Source of the DNA: Armigeres subalbatus
Taxonomy: Eukaryota; Arthropoda; Insecta; Diptera; Culicidae
DNA length: 64,000 nucleotides
Direction: 5' to 3'
NCBI RefSeq assembly: GCF_024139115.2
Contig: NC_085140.1
Location: 26,567,956 to 26,631,955, forward strand
The stretch's first letter is position 1. Every line of letters begins with the position of its first letter. The notes under the pieces were generated by a model. The model saw only the letters and a program-made list of their open reading frames with translations. It made no database searches and was not told where the DNA came from. A program made the translations under genes and the position numbers. Positions 26,001 to 33,900 of the stretch are shown piece by piece.

Positions 26001-27375
26001 CTCCACGGAATTTACGGATTTGCACTTGGCCGTCCCGACCGCCTTCTCCAGCTTGGCGTCCAACAATCGACTTTCGAAGTTTCAGCAAGCTCCCCTTGAA
26101 GTCCTTGCTGATATTATGCTTCGATGACGCAAAGTCGATGATAGCGTTCAGCTGTTCCGTCGCCACCTCGAAGGCCGAAATCCCATCGCGTTTGCGGTTC
26201 TTCGCCCTCACAAGCCATGGGCCGCCCATAAGAAGGAGAAGGTTAAGTGACCCACGCTGGCGCTGCGCACTGAGCTGCCGACTATTGCCTTTGGCCTCCT
26301 AGGCGGAGACCTGAAAAACCCACCTCTTGCGAAGGGGTTGTCGCCTACACTACTACCACTAATTGAAGAAGAATTGACTTGGTTTTCCATTTTGATCCCA
26401 CGAGTTGCTCGGGAAAAGAGGTCCACCACCCCAGAGCCCAGCATGACGCGGTAAGGGACAATTAATGAGGAGGGTGCCCAGGTACCCCTACTCTGATTTT
26501 TCCGGTGGCTTTATACGGCAATGAAACATAGATGTTAAAGGAGGCTGATCGGAGAGCTTTCGGAGTGTTTGAGCGTAAGGTGCTGCGGACAATACTCGGC
26601 GGTAAACAAGAGAACGGTATCTGGCGGCGTCGGATTAATCACGAGTGTCACATGAATGACTCCACACGATCAAGGTGTATAAAGAGATGGATATTGTTAA
26701 GCTTGTACAACATGGCAGTATGCCGGAAGAACGTCAAGCGAAGATAATATTTAGTAGAGAACCCGGAATTGGTTCGTAGAAGGCCGCGTACACTATGGCT
26801 TTTTGCAGTTGAAGAGGACCTGAGGGCGCTCAACGTTCAGGCCGACTGGAAGCAATTGGCCCAGGATCGAGTCCAGTGGAGAAGGATACTTCATTCGGCG
26901 TAGGTTCATCGAAGAGCTGTAGCCCATCAAGTATCAAGTGAGTACCTGAGGCCTCACAATTTTGCAAGCTTTTCTTTATGATTAAGAAAATCTTAACTCC
27001 GCTGGTTTGGTGCATTGTTCCTGTTGCGACTCATTTGAAAATAAATTTGCAATTTCCGTAATAATGGAATATTTCGACGAAGGTTGGAAGGCATCAAATT
27101 CGATAGTACATACTCTACTATAGATACAGTGCGCGGGAAAGGGTTGAAATATTATAATACGATTGATACAAATTCTGTCTCAAATACTTACAAATCTTAA
27201 ATGCAAGGTCAAAGTTCGGATTCAGCACATCTAATTGTGCAAAACTATGATTCTTACACAAAACTCGATAAGCAAAGCACGACCAAAGATTGCACCATAG
27301 AAATAAAACAATTAAACGAACTCCCATCCCGACTGGCTGACGAGTAATAAAAACATATCCATTTCGCACATTCAT
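7852..27375 (-). CDS. Gene C: small leader-plus-transmembrane protein, inferred 19-kb intron
   Basis: Exon 2 (8036-7852) is well supported: acceptor 'caattgcag', a 60-codon frame with a hydrophobic segment ([16 protein letters not shown]) and the family ending 'NRIVPG', then a Pro/Ala-rich tail and TGA. Exon 1 (27375-27192) is inferred. It encodes a strong leader ([19 protein letters not shown]) and ends at gtaagt in phase 1, which is the phase exon 2 needs; the joined codon is TGG, the same Trp that gene E has at this junction. The product is 122 aa from the first ATG, or 106 aa from the second (27327), which gives the better signal peptide. The intron (8037-27191) is packed with transposons. 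Exon 1 could instead join another acceptor I did not find. Function unknown. Confidence 0.5.
8140..8870 (+). mobile_element. LINE ORF1 (gag-like) fragment inside the C intron
   Basis: An ATG at 8214 opens a frame that includes [19 protein letters not shown] and, after an in-frame TAG at about 8407, resumes with [19 protein letters not shown] and KYGEVVQS. This is the RRM-like style of non-LTR ORF1 proteins. It ends in broken basic sequence near 8760-8870. No reverse transcriptase follows, so this is a truncated copy. The clade is not settled. Confidence 0.6.
9252..9467. repeat. Perfect 88-bp inverted repeat, Penelope-type element ends
   Basis: Left arm 9252-9339 and right arm 9380-9467 are exact reverse complements around a 40-bp spacer. 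The arms hold 'ggtcgaaatacgtatctgtc' and the spacer holds 'gtctcgtacttgactcgac'. The same strings occur, in the other orientation, at the end of the window behind a Penelope-like reading frame (63950-64000). This identifies the structure as two opposed Penelope ends without an internal body. Confidence 0.75.
9468..10067. other. Unassigned intronic sequence
   Basis: No exon or known repeat was recognised. A Lys/Gln-rich open frame at about 9789-10052 lacks family features. Confidence 0.3.
10068..10290 (+). mobile_element. tRNA-derived SINE copy (decayed)
   Basis: It starts 'ggattgaggtctccagttag' and ends 'aagcaggccaagttccagtt', matching the better preserved copy at 36786-37051. The internal promoter boxes are damaged here. 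Confidence 0.65.
10395..10570. mobile_element. 176-bp MITE, 'acgcg' family
   Basis: Ends read inward ACACTAGAGTCAGTTTTTAC and ACACTGAAGTCTTTTTTCAC, both followed by GCG. The interior is a run of 'cgcgtaaaaa' and 'aaatcccgaaat' phrases with no coding capacity. A related copy ends at 25450. Confidence 0.65.
10571..11837. other. Unassigned repeat-like sequence
   Basis: No gene seen. A (GT)n run lies at about 11029-11042. The stretch 11050-11270 reads like a degenerate LINE piece but I cannot place it. Sequence around 10750-10910 could be an old LTR end, which is not supported by a second copy here. Confidence 0.3.
11838..12579 (+). mobile_element. RTE-clade (JAM1-like) LINE, 3' fragment
   Basis: The plus-strand frame around 11840-12450 encodes the C-terminal part that follows the reverse transcriptase: [56 protein letters not shown] and [13 protein letters not shown]. 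The frame breaks near 12450. The copy ends in an 'aataaatgaaatgaaatgat' tail typical of this clade. It is nearly the same protein as the full copy at 33150-36266. Confidence 0.85.
12580..13275 (-). mobile_element. R1-clade LINE, 3' fragment
   Basis: The minus-strand frame 13256-12885 encodes a C-terminal domain with a CCHC-like knuckle (CPVC....[13 protein letters not shown]) and the ending [11 protein letters not shown], as in R1-type ORF2 proteins. It is followed by a 3' UTR. The rest of the element is missing. Confidence 0.75.
13283..16076 (-). mobile_element. CR1/Jockey-group LINE, degenerate, split by a hAT-type MITE
   Basis: Read on the minus strand from 16076. An ORF1 piece ([19 protein letters not shown], ...YLSSAR) is cut by the insertion at 15278-15798 and resumes with [12 protein letters not shown]. 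Then come endonuclease fragments ([22 protein letters not shown] near 15000; [13 protein letters not shown] near 14760), the pre-RT linker (14301-13939), [18 protein letters not shown] near 13750, and [13 protein letters not shown] near 13590. A deletion joins two RT blocks at about 13730. There are many stops and frameshifts, so this is a dead copy. Confidence 0.75.
15278..15798. mobile_element. 521-bp hAT-type MITE with 8-bp target duplication
   Basis: Ends read inward CAGGGCTGACAATCGTCATC and CAGGGCTGACAATAGTCATT. The element is flanked on both sides by GTCCGTGC (15270-15277 and 15799-15806). CAGGG ends plus an 8-bp duplication are the hAT signature. It sits inside a LINE ORF1 frame, which is the origin of the two half-frames at each side. 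No transposase is encoded. Confidence 0.85.
16077..16154 (-). repeat. Outer half of an interspersed repeat cut by the foldback element
   Basis: This stretch and 17538-17745 together match, in reverse, the repeat at 31258-31560 ('cagtgatttgcagttgga', 'attctgtatttaa'). The foldback at 16155-17537 entered it and duplicated TGCAATTCACT. Confidence 0.6.
16155..17537. mobile_element. 1.38-kb foldback element carrying tRNA-like sequence (foldback 1)
   Basis: Order is head - body - head - reversed body - reversed head, plus a short body end. Arms of about 550 bp (16155-16707 and 16942-17495) are almost identical in reverse; the middle head copy is 16714-16941. Each head contains the palindromic string 'ctgtgcatatgcacag' and a tRNA-like block. 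The element is flanked by TGCAATTCACT at 16144-16154 and 17538-17548, so it inserted as one unit. There is no protein-coding gene: the open frames in the two arms are mirror images. The same architecture, with different sequence, recurs at 48702-50142. Confidence 0.8.
16807..16876 (-). other. tRNA-like block in foldback 1
   Basis: The minus-strand 70-mer starts GTCTTG and ends CAAGAC (6-bp acceptor-like stem). It has a 5-bp stem CCTAT/GTAGG around the loop CTAGAGA, and a perfect T arm GAGGG-TTCGAGT-CCCTC. Sister blocks are at 16245-16314 (-) and 17337-17405 (+), both slightly damaged. The triplet in the anticodon position reads AGA, but there is no serine-type long arm. I infer a tRNA-derived promoter segment, not a working tRNA. 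Confidence 0.5.
17538..17760 (-). repeat. Second half of the repeat interrupted by foldback 1
   Basis: It contains the reverse of phrases found at 31258-31480, such as the 'gaccgatttggctgaaattt' and 'aacttccagcgagctt' neighbourhoods. No coding function seen. Confidence 0.55.
17858..20395 (-). mobile_element. R1-clade LINE, ORF2 (endonuclease and reverse transcriptase), broken
   Basis: On the minus strand: endonuclease start near 20160 ([16 protein letters not shown]), catalytic VIAGDFNA at about 19805, a frameshift there, then [15 protein letters not shown]. The reverse transcriptase follows with [43 protein letters not shown] and [12 protein letters not shown] (19154-18300). A second frameshift precedes the catalytic FADDITLEV (about 18260). 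The copy stops at about 17858, before the C-terminal domain. Not functional. Confidence 0.85.
20396..20825. mobile_element. Non-coding insertion in the R1 copy
   Basis: R1 coding similarity stops near 20395 and resumes at about 20826. Between them is AT-rich, non-coding sequence with repeated 'caacat', 'tgttgca' and 'cattaaa' phrases. Its exact ends and type are not clear. Confidence 0.45.
20826..21480 (-). mobile_element. R1-clade LINE ORF1, C-terminal half
   Basis: The minus-strand reading gives a gag-like frame with [21 protein letters not shown] and [19 protein letters not shown], typical of R1 ORF1 before the zinc knuckles. It starts abruptly after a CCG/CGG-rich run (21375-21470). The N-terminal half of a similar ORF1 lies 4.4 kb away at 25888-26452. 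Confidence 0.75.
21500..21860. repeat. Decayed Penelope-type end
   Basis: 'gcacgagacactgaaaacaa' followed by 'gtcgaaatacttatctgtgt' and 'gtggtggagttaattggaat' matches the end sequence at 9252-9467, with changes. No open frame remains. Confidence 0.55.
21860..23460. repeat. Diverged array of 'ggaattcctt' type repeats
   Basis: About 1.6 kb of imperfect, partly palindromic phrases such as 'aattccttaagga', 'ggaaatttc' and 'ttcctgg' in both orientations. Similar, shorter tracts occur at about 29870-30070, 37730-37960, 46740-47110 and 47340-47620. The open frames here are low-complexity by-products. Confidence 0.6.
23945..25130 (+). repeat. 1.2-kb pyrimidine minisatellite, 'ttctcac' units
   Basis: A nearly unbroken array of TTCTCACTTCTCAC-like units with strong strand asymmetry: the + strand is mainly C and T. 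Units of 5, 7 and 10 nt alternate. The two long open frames (23898-24173 and 24588-25154) are artefacts of stop-poor repeats ([13 protein letters not shown]). Confidence 0.9.
25245..25450. mobile_element. MITE, 'acgcg' family, second copy
   Basis: The interior 'ccgcgtaaaaaaaacgcgta' and the right end 'gagaccccagtgt' match the family at 10395-10570. The left end is uncertain. Confidence 0.5.
25888..26452 (-). mobile_element. R1-clade LINE ORF1, N-terminal half
   Basis: The minus-strand frames include [20 protein letters not shown] and [19 protein letters not shown], then [13 protein letters not shown], an R1-type ORF1 start. It ends at a CCG/CGG-rich run (25787-25888) like the one that opens the other half at 21470. 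Frameshifted and dead. Confidence 0.65.
26490..26930 (+). mobile_element. RTE-like LINE, C-terminal fragment of a second lineage
   Basis: The + strand encodes [19 protein letters not shown] and [10 protein letters not shown], then broken frames including [18 protein letters not shown]. It resembles the RTE copy at 33150-36266 but is clearly divergent. Confidence 0.65.
27192..27375 (-). CDS. Gene C, inferred first exon (leader peptide)
   Basis: ATG at 27375 (second ATG 27327), hydrophobic leader [17 protein letters not shown], then 27 residues to a GTAAGT donor at 27191. Ends in phase 1. The first ATG lies 2 nt downstream (minus sense) of a likely poly(A) signal of G1. Confidence 0.55.
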
Positions 27376-27376
27376 T

Positions 27377-27382
27377 TTTATT
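27377..27382 (-). terminator. Candidate poly(A) signal AATAAA of gene G1
   Basis: First AATAAA after the G1 stop, about 170 nt downstream of it on the minus strand. It abuts the first ATG of gene C. Confidence 0.5.
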
Positions 27383-27549
27383 CCGGTTTGAGATGACCTT
27401 TCCTAACAATAACGAGGAAGTACACACAAGTCGGTTTTCAATAAATAGACCTTATTAATCTAATTTAAATAGACATCCATTCAATATATACACGCACTGT
27501 TAATCTCATTGACTGTCGCACCGTTCACACTTCGCACGCACGCTTAGAC

Positions 27550-27925
27550 TTAATTCGTCTGCCGGCCCGGCGAGAGCAGAGGAATGAACAACCTCTTCAA
27601 CGGATCCATCCTCATTGGCTGCCAGTCGTTCTGCGGTCCCGTGTCGAAGCTGCGCTCGGTGTTGTCTTCCGCAGTTTCACTCCCGGTTTCGGCACTGTGC
27701 TCAATTTCACTATCGATGTCGTTCGACAGCTCATCGTCCTCGTTCGGAAGTTCCGCAGTAGTAGGAGCGGCGGTGGTTGTTGTGGGCAGCGGGCGACGTC
27801 GACGGTGTACATTGTTGGAAGAAGTTACCTTCGGGACACCGCATTGTGCGTAGATACGACCGCAGTCCTGATAGCTCTTGGGATGTTCATCGTTTTCCTC
27901 TCGATAGTTGTGGAAAACGTCGCGT
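27550..27925 (-). CDS. Gene G1, last exon
   Basis: Acceptor 'cttgtttcag' at 27926; the frame opens RDVFHNYREENDEHPKSYQ and carries C272 and C279. There is no methionine until near its C-terminal end, so a start-codon search misses it. It begins with one base that completes the GG left by the exon at 44974. Stop TAA at 27552-27550. Confidence 0.85.
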
Positions 27926-30900
27926 CTGAAACAAGAGGGGGAAGGCGCATGGAAGAAACATAGTTTGATAGTACGTGATTAGGTGAATTGTCTTTGGAAT
28001 TGTTATACTGGGGATCAATATTGCAAAATGTCATTCGCATTCATTTAACAAGTTTTCCGCGAACTTTTTCAGAAGATAAATTTTAATTCATGTACTTCTA
28101 GTGACATACTTCTTCTGACATACTTCTAGTGGACATGATCCTATAACATTGTTTGATAGGCCATAGCTTTGAATCGGCAAGTTTAGGCAAAATGCATGTC
28201 AAATAACACGTGACTGAAATTTAGAGCGTACTGTTGGACAATATATTATTCACGTGTGAATCGCTAAAAATCATGTACCTATCGCTCTATAGGCGTAAGG
28301 CGAAATGATTCTTACAACAAAGAGATATTTTATCGCCGTAAACATTTTGAGGTGACAAACCACAAATAACAAGTTGTGTGTGCTATAACTCTGATCTGCG
28401 ATGGATCTATAATAATTTGAACCGAAATTAAGAATAATGATAAAATTAATAATCTTTGCATATCAAAGAATATTGTGGCCAAATTTCATGAAATTTGGTC
28501 AACAAAAACCCCCCTGACAATAATAGAACAAAACCTGCTAAAGCCGTCATTTCCCCTATTTATTTTTTAGTATTCTAAATAATTTACGGTTAAGTAAGAA
28601 AACCTCGCAATTCAGATCTGGCTTATTAGGACATCTTAAGGATTTTGAGATTCTGATGAGCTTTACGAATTACTGCTAATAGCAAAATATATTTTGTTTC
28701 TTTCATTTTTTCATTTTTTTGAAACCTGTTTTTGATGAGTAAAAAAAATCCCCAGATTGTCTCTCTCCTTGCGATGATATTGGGACGAATTTTGGTCATC
28801 ATATGTTTTAATTAAAGTAGAAGAAGCGAAGTTGGCTGTGATCGAAAGTGGACGCATTTTTTCTGTCAAAGATGTTTCTCTTCTCTTTTAATTTTTCGTT
28901 TAGTGTGATTTATGATAGTTTTTCATACGAAGAAAATGCTCTGGGGAAATTTGTCTTTTGCGTATGCAAACCTAATCAAGCAATAAGAAATTTCACAAGC
29001 ACTATCCTGGAAGAAGATTTTCGGAATCATTGCCAGCTTTCCGATGAAAAAATGCCTCCCAAGCTTGCGTGTGGACCTGTAGATATGAAGCCAATTCAAC
29101 AAGTATTCTCAAGATTGGAATCAAGACTCGTGCAGTTGCAGTTGATGTATCTTCTGAGGCTTTCCGTTGTGTTTGTTCAAGTGTTCGGACTTTCGCTCAA
29201 ATCCTTAAGTATAATTTTATTTGTACTTTTTGCACATACTTTTGTAGGGATGGTAGTATACAGTTCAGATGCAATTGTAATCAAAAGTTTTGAGTCCTGG
29301 TCAACTATTTGGTTTACAGTGATTCAAAGATTCGAAAGGCAGAGCTTCTTCTAAATAGTCCTGGTCATAAGATGAGTTCATATCATCTGATTTGTTTTCA
29401 AAATATGATTGCGTCTTTGTATATGCGTGCTTTGGCCTTAGCGACGAGGTCGCCTTCAATGTCTCGTACTTGCAAAGCACTGCAGATGGCGTTATTGTTG
29501 AGATCAGGGTTTGTATCTGGAGGGCTGCAATCGACTGATGGAATAGAATGGGATGGTTCTGACTCATTTTATAACCAGCAGTGAAGATGTTTTTCGACTT
29601 TTTCCTCGGCTCAGATGATAATTTCCTTTAATTCATTTTACATTTTCCATACAACAATATTTTTATTTTACGATGGCTTGGAACACAATGGGTGTTCTGC
29701 CGAGACTCTACGCCAATATGGAATTGACATGTAACCAGCAGTGTTTCGTTATACTAATCGGGAAAACTGTTGTCAGCAAGTGTATCGATTGTTCATAAAA
29801 AAAAGTCTTCTTCAGCTAAAAATTTAGCTAAGGTAGCTTAAATTATTTGTAAGAGGATATTTTTAAAATTTCGTCCAAATTTTCATTATTCATCCGCACT
29901 TTCACGGGAAATTCTTCCGAAACACTATGCGCAACCCTTCTGAATTTCCACGGATATTTGTTCTGAATTGTTACGAGAAGATCTTATCAATATCGATGGA
30001 AAATTCTTCATAATTGCCATATTATTTTTTTTCCGATTTGCAATGAATTTTTTTTTTGAGGTTCCCCTGTTCCCATAGATCATAAAATTTTAATAATAAT
30101 TCCTATAATCCTAACTCATGCACTCAGGATGATTTGAATACGATAAGTTCAAATGGATTTTATTGATTACACTTTTTATGTTCTCCTGAACATCAGACCA
30201 TATATACATGAAAATCTTTTCGAATGTAATCTGAATTACATAATTCTTATGTATTTTCGAATATAAAACTATTAAAAATTTCTCCAGAAGGAATTCCAAA
30301 TATTTTCATATTTCAGTGTTTGTTTTATTAGTTCAAATAAATGCTACAAATCTGTTTTTGTCAAATCAAATGCTTAGACATTAATCGTATTTACATACTG
30401 TTATTAATCGTAGCAGTGTCGTGTTAAAATTTTCTTTTCCAAATATTTTTACAGAAATCTAAATGTGAAAAGATTTTCGGGAAAGTTACAGCTCAGGATA
30501 TAATGAAGACTCGATTTCAAGAATTTCTAGGATGTATTCTCAAGAATTCTATAGAATTGCAGCGGTATCAACAGTAAAACACGTGCACTGCATTCTGTTG
30601 GATTTGTAAGAGGTTGGAACCCTTGTATACGATGGAATTACTGATAGACGGCATTTGCGGGGCGGAATGGCCAATCGTTCAAGCTGCGGATCTGGTGAGT
30701 CCGTTCCATAATAGTATTACATGAAACTGATTTTACTAAATACGCGCTAGGATCAAAGATATATATCCACGATGAATATCATTGATATACATTTTAAATC
30801 CAGGAAGCGTAAATACGTTGCATATCTATTCAAAAATATATGTATAATGAATTCAACTAAATGCGCGCTGGATTCAAACTATATTATATATGTTTTGAAT

Positions 30901-33900
30901 TCGGAAGTTTGATTATGATACCTTCATCCATTTGATAAACGGTAGCATAATCAGGCGGGGCTTATTGTTAGTGATAGTGACCTCGGAGTGGACATGAAAT
31001 ACCAGGCACTCTGAAATGGGTCACTGGAGCTGCAGTAGAGCTAACACTTTCTAACTCCCGGATTAAATCTGACTGTTTTAACAGACAGCTTTCCTCCATA
31101 ACATCACTGCCAGACAGTGGGGGTTAGTTTGTACACACACACACACACACACACATACACACATATGTTTTAATTATAGTAATATTATACGTGTTTCGTG
31201 CTCAAATTACATAAGCCTCATTGCTTTCCATATTGGGGCTTGAGATGGTCTGGATATGAATGTGCATTAAGGTGGCTCAAAAAACACTTTTTCAAATTTT
31301 TTGATGGGCCGACCTCTTATTCGGTTCTATTTGATGTCCTGATGCTCTGGACCAAATTTCAACCAAATCGGCCAACGTTTTGACGGTGCTAAACTCGTTG
31401 GAAGTTTATATGGGAAAATGTATGCAGAAAAATCGAAAAACAGTGATTTGCAGTTGGACGATACAATTTACGATGAAGAACTATGGTACTAATTCAGTTC
31501 TTGTAGAATTAAATACAGAATGTTATGCTGAAAACCGCGAGAAGATTAGAGTTTGAAGTTGCTTGAAGCGTACAAGCATGTTTGAAGTTCATGCGAGCCT
31601 ACAAGCATATTTTTCACTTCGGAGGTTTTTATGGGGCATGACTTGAAATATATTACCGTGGGGGACCGAAATCCGTACAGCACCGAAGTCCATCCACTGT
31701 ACTGCCCATGTTCGCATATTTGTAACATTTGCATTTTGGTTGATTTTGTAAATCGTTATTCAATCCTCCCCACAAACTCAATCATTTCCAATTCCAGCTT
31801 ACCACAGATAAGCAAGATAGTAAAGCCTATTTTACTGTTGTGGAATTAGATGCAGTAAATTGAGCTTTCTGAACGATTCACAGGCTTTTTACAAAATGAA
31901 CAAAAATGCGAGTGTTACAAATATGCGATCATGGGCAGTGTATGAGATATCAATACCTACATTGAAGGGAGCTTAGGGTAGTTCATTTATAAATATTTTA
32001 TCTTATTCTGTTCATATGCTTGTCATTAACCCTCTAGTGCCTAAGACCGCCTTTAGACGGGGTATTTTGATTATTTTTTTTTGTAAATTTCAATTGATCA
32101 GATTTCAAACGTTGTTGGTGTTGATCAATAATTTAAACTTCAATGCATGTTTGAATGTGGTTTAAAGTCAATTTTCAAAGTTCTACACATTTATAAAAAA
32201 ATATTGAAAATTGAGTAATACTTTGTTCTTCAGTGTTTTCGCTCGTGTACCTTTGAAGAGTGAAATATTTGTAGTTTAGTATTTTTCGACAATCAACCTC
32301 ATTCAATAGAAGGTTATAGTGGTGAATGTTACGCTCTAAAATATAAAACGGAAAATAAAAAATTAACTCTGAGAATTTAAAAATTGCAATAAGTCAGCAT
32401 TGGATAGGAATTTTCAAACTCTAAATATGTTGCAAAATCAAAAAAGATCAATAGATTCAAGAAACCATTTGATTCGATGAAAAACTTGAAAAACAAAATT
32501 CTGAAAGTGTAAAATTGATGAAATCGAGAATTAACATTTTTTATTGCCCAAACCGTATTTAGATCGATTTTAGAAAGCAAAATAGTGATTTTGAGCGAAA
32601 ACAAAAATTTGGGTTGTAGAGGGTTAAGCTTTTTGCATATTAAAATGAGAGGAAACGCAGAGTTTCAAGTGCCATTTGCAGATTTCGATTCAGGAGGTTG
32701 ATTTAGTCCATTATTTTATCATTTTTTTCGCAGCTTTTAATGCTTAAAGGGGCCCTCCTTAGCCGTGTGGTAAGATGCACGGCTTCAAAGCAAAACCATG
32801 CTGAGGGTGGCTGGGTTCGATTTATGGTGCCAGTCTAGACAATTTTCGGATTGGAAACTGTCTCGACTTTCCTTTAGCATTAGCTAAAGTGCTGTTTTGA
32901 CCTATCTAGTGTTTTTTTTTTCAATCATTCTATAAAGCACGAGAAAAGTATCACCACAGCTGGAAGGATCAATTTATTTTTTTAAATACAAATGCTTTTC
33001 TTCAGCAGAGGCCGTCTTCAGAGTTGTTTTCGACATATCATTGGGCCACCGGAGCGTATATGAAACATAAACATGTTCGTTGTTGTTTCGTAGAGATAGG
33101 TTTAATGCAGGCATTTTCGTCTTTTCGTCATAGTCTTGAAAACCAATATTTATTTATCATCAGACTAAGGCCGGAGTGGCCTGTGCTGCACATAAAAGAC
33201 TTCTCCATTCAGCTCGGTTCATGGCTGCACTTCGCCAACCACGCAGTCTGCGGAGGGTCCGCAAGTCGTCCTCCACCTGATCGATCCACCTTGCCCGCTG
33301 TGCACCTCGCCTTCTTGTTCCCGTCGGATCGTTGTCGAGAACCATTTTCACCGGATTACTGTCCGACATTCTGGCTACGTGCCCGGCCCACCGCAGTCTT
33401 CCGATTTTCGCGGTGTGAACGATGGATGGTTCTCCCAACAGCTGATGCAACTCGTGGTTCATTCGCCTCCTCCACGTACCGTCCGCCATCTGCAACCCAC
33501 CATAGATGGTACGCAACACTTTCCTTTCGAAAACTCCCAGTGCGCGTTGGTCCTCCACGAGCATCGTCCAGGTCTCGTGTCCGTAGAGAACTACCGGTCT
33601 TATAAGCGTTTTGTAGATTGTCAGTTTGGTACGGCGGCGAACTCTATTCGATCGAAGCGTCTTGCGGAGTCCAAAGTACGTACGATTTCCAGCCACTATG
33701 CGTCTCCGAATTTCTCTGCTGGTATCGTTATCGGCGGTCACCAGTGAGCCCAAGTACACGAATTCTTCAACCACCTCGATTTCGTCACCACCGATAGAAA
33801 CTCGTGGTGGGTGGCTCTGATTGACCTCTCTTGAGCCTCTTCCTATCATGTACTTCGTCTTCGACGTGTTGATGACTAGTCCAATCCGTTTAGCTTCGCT

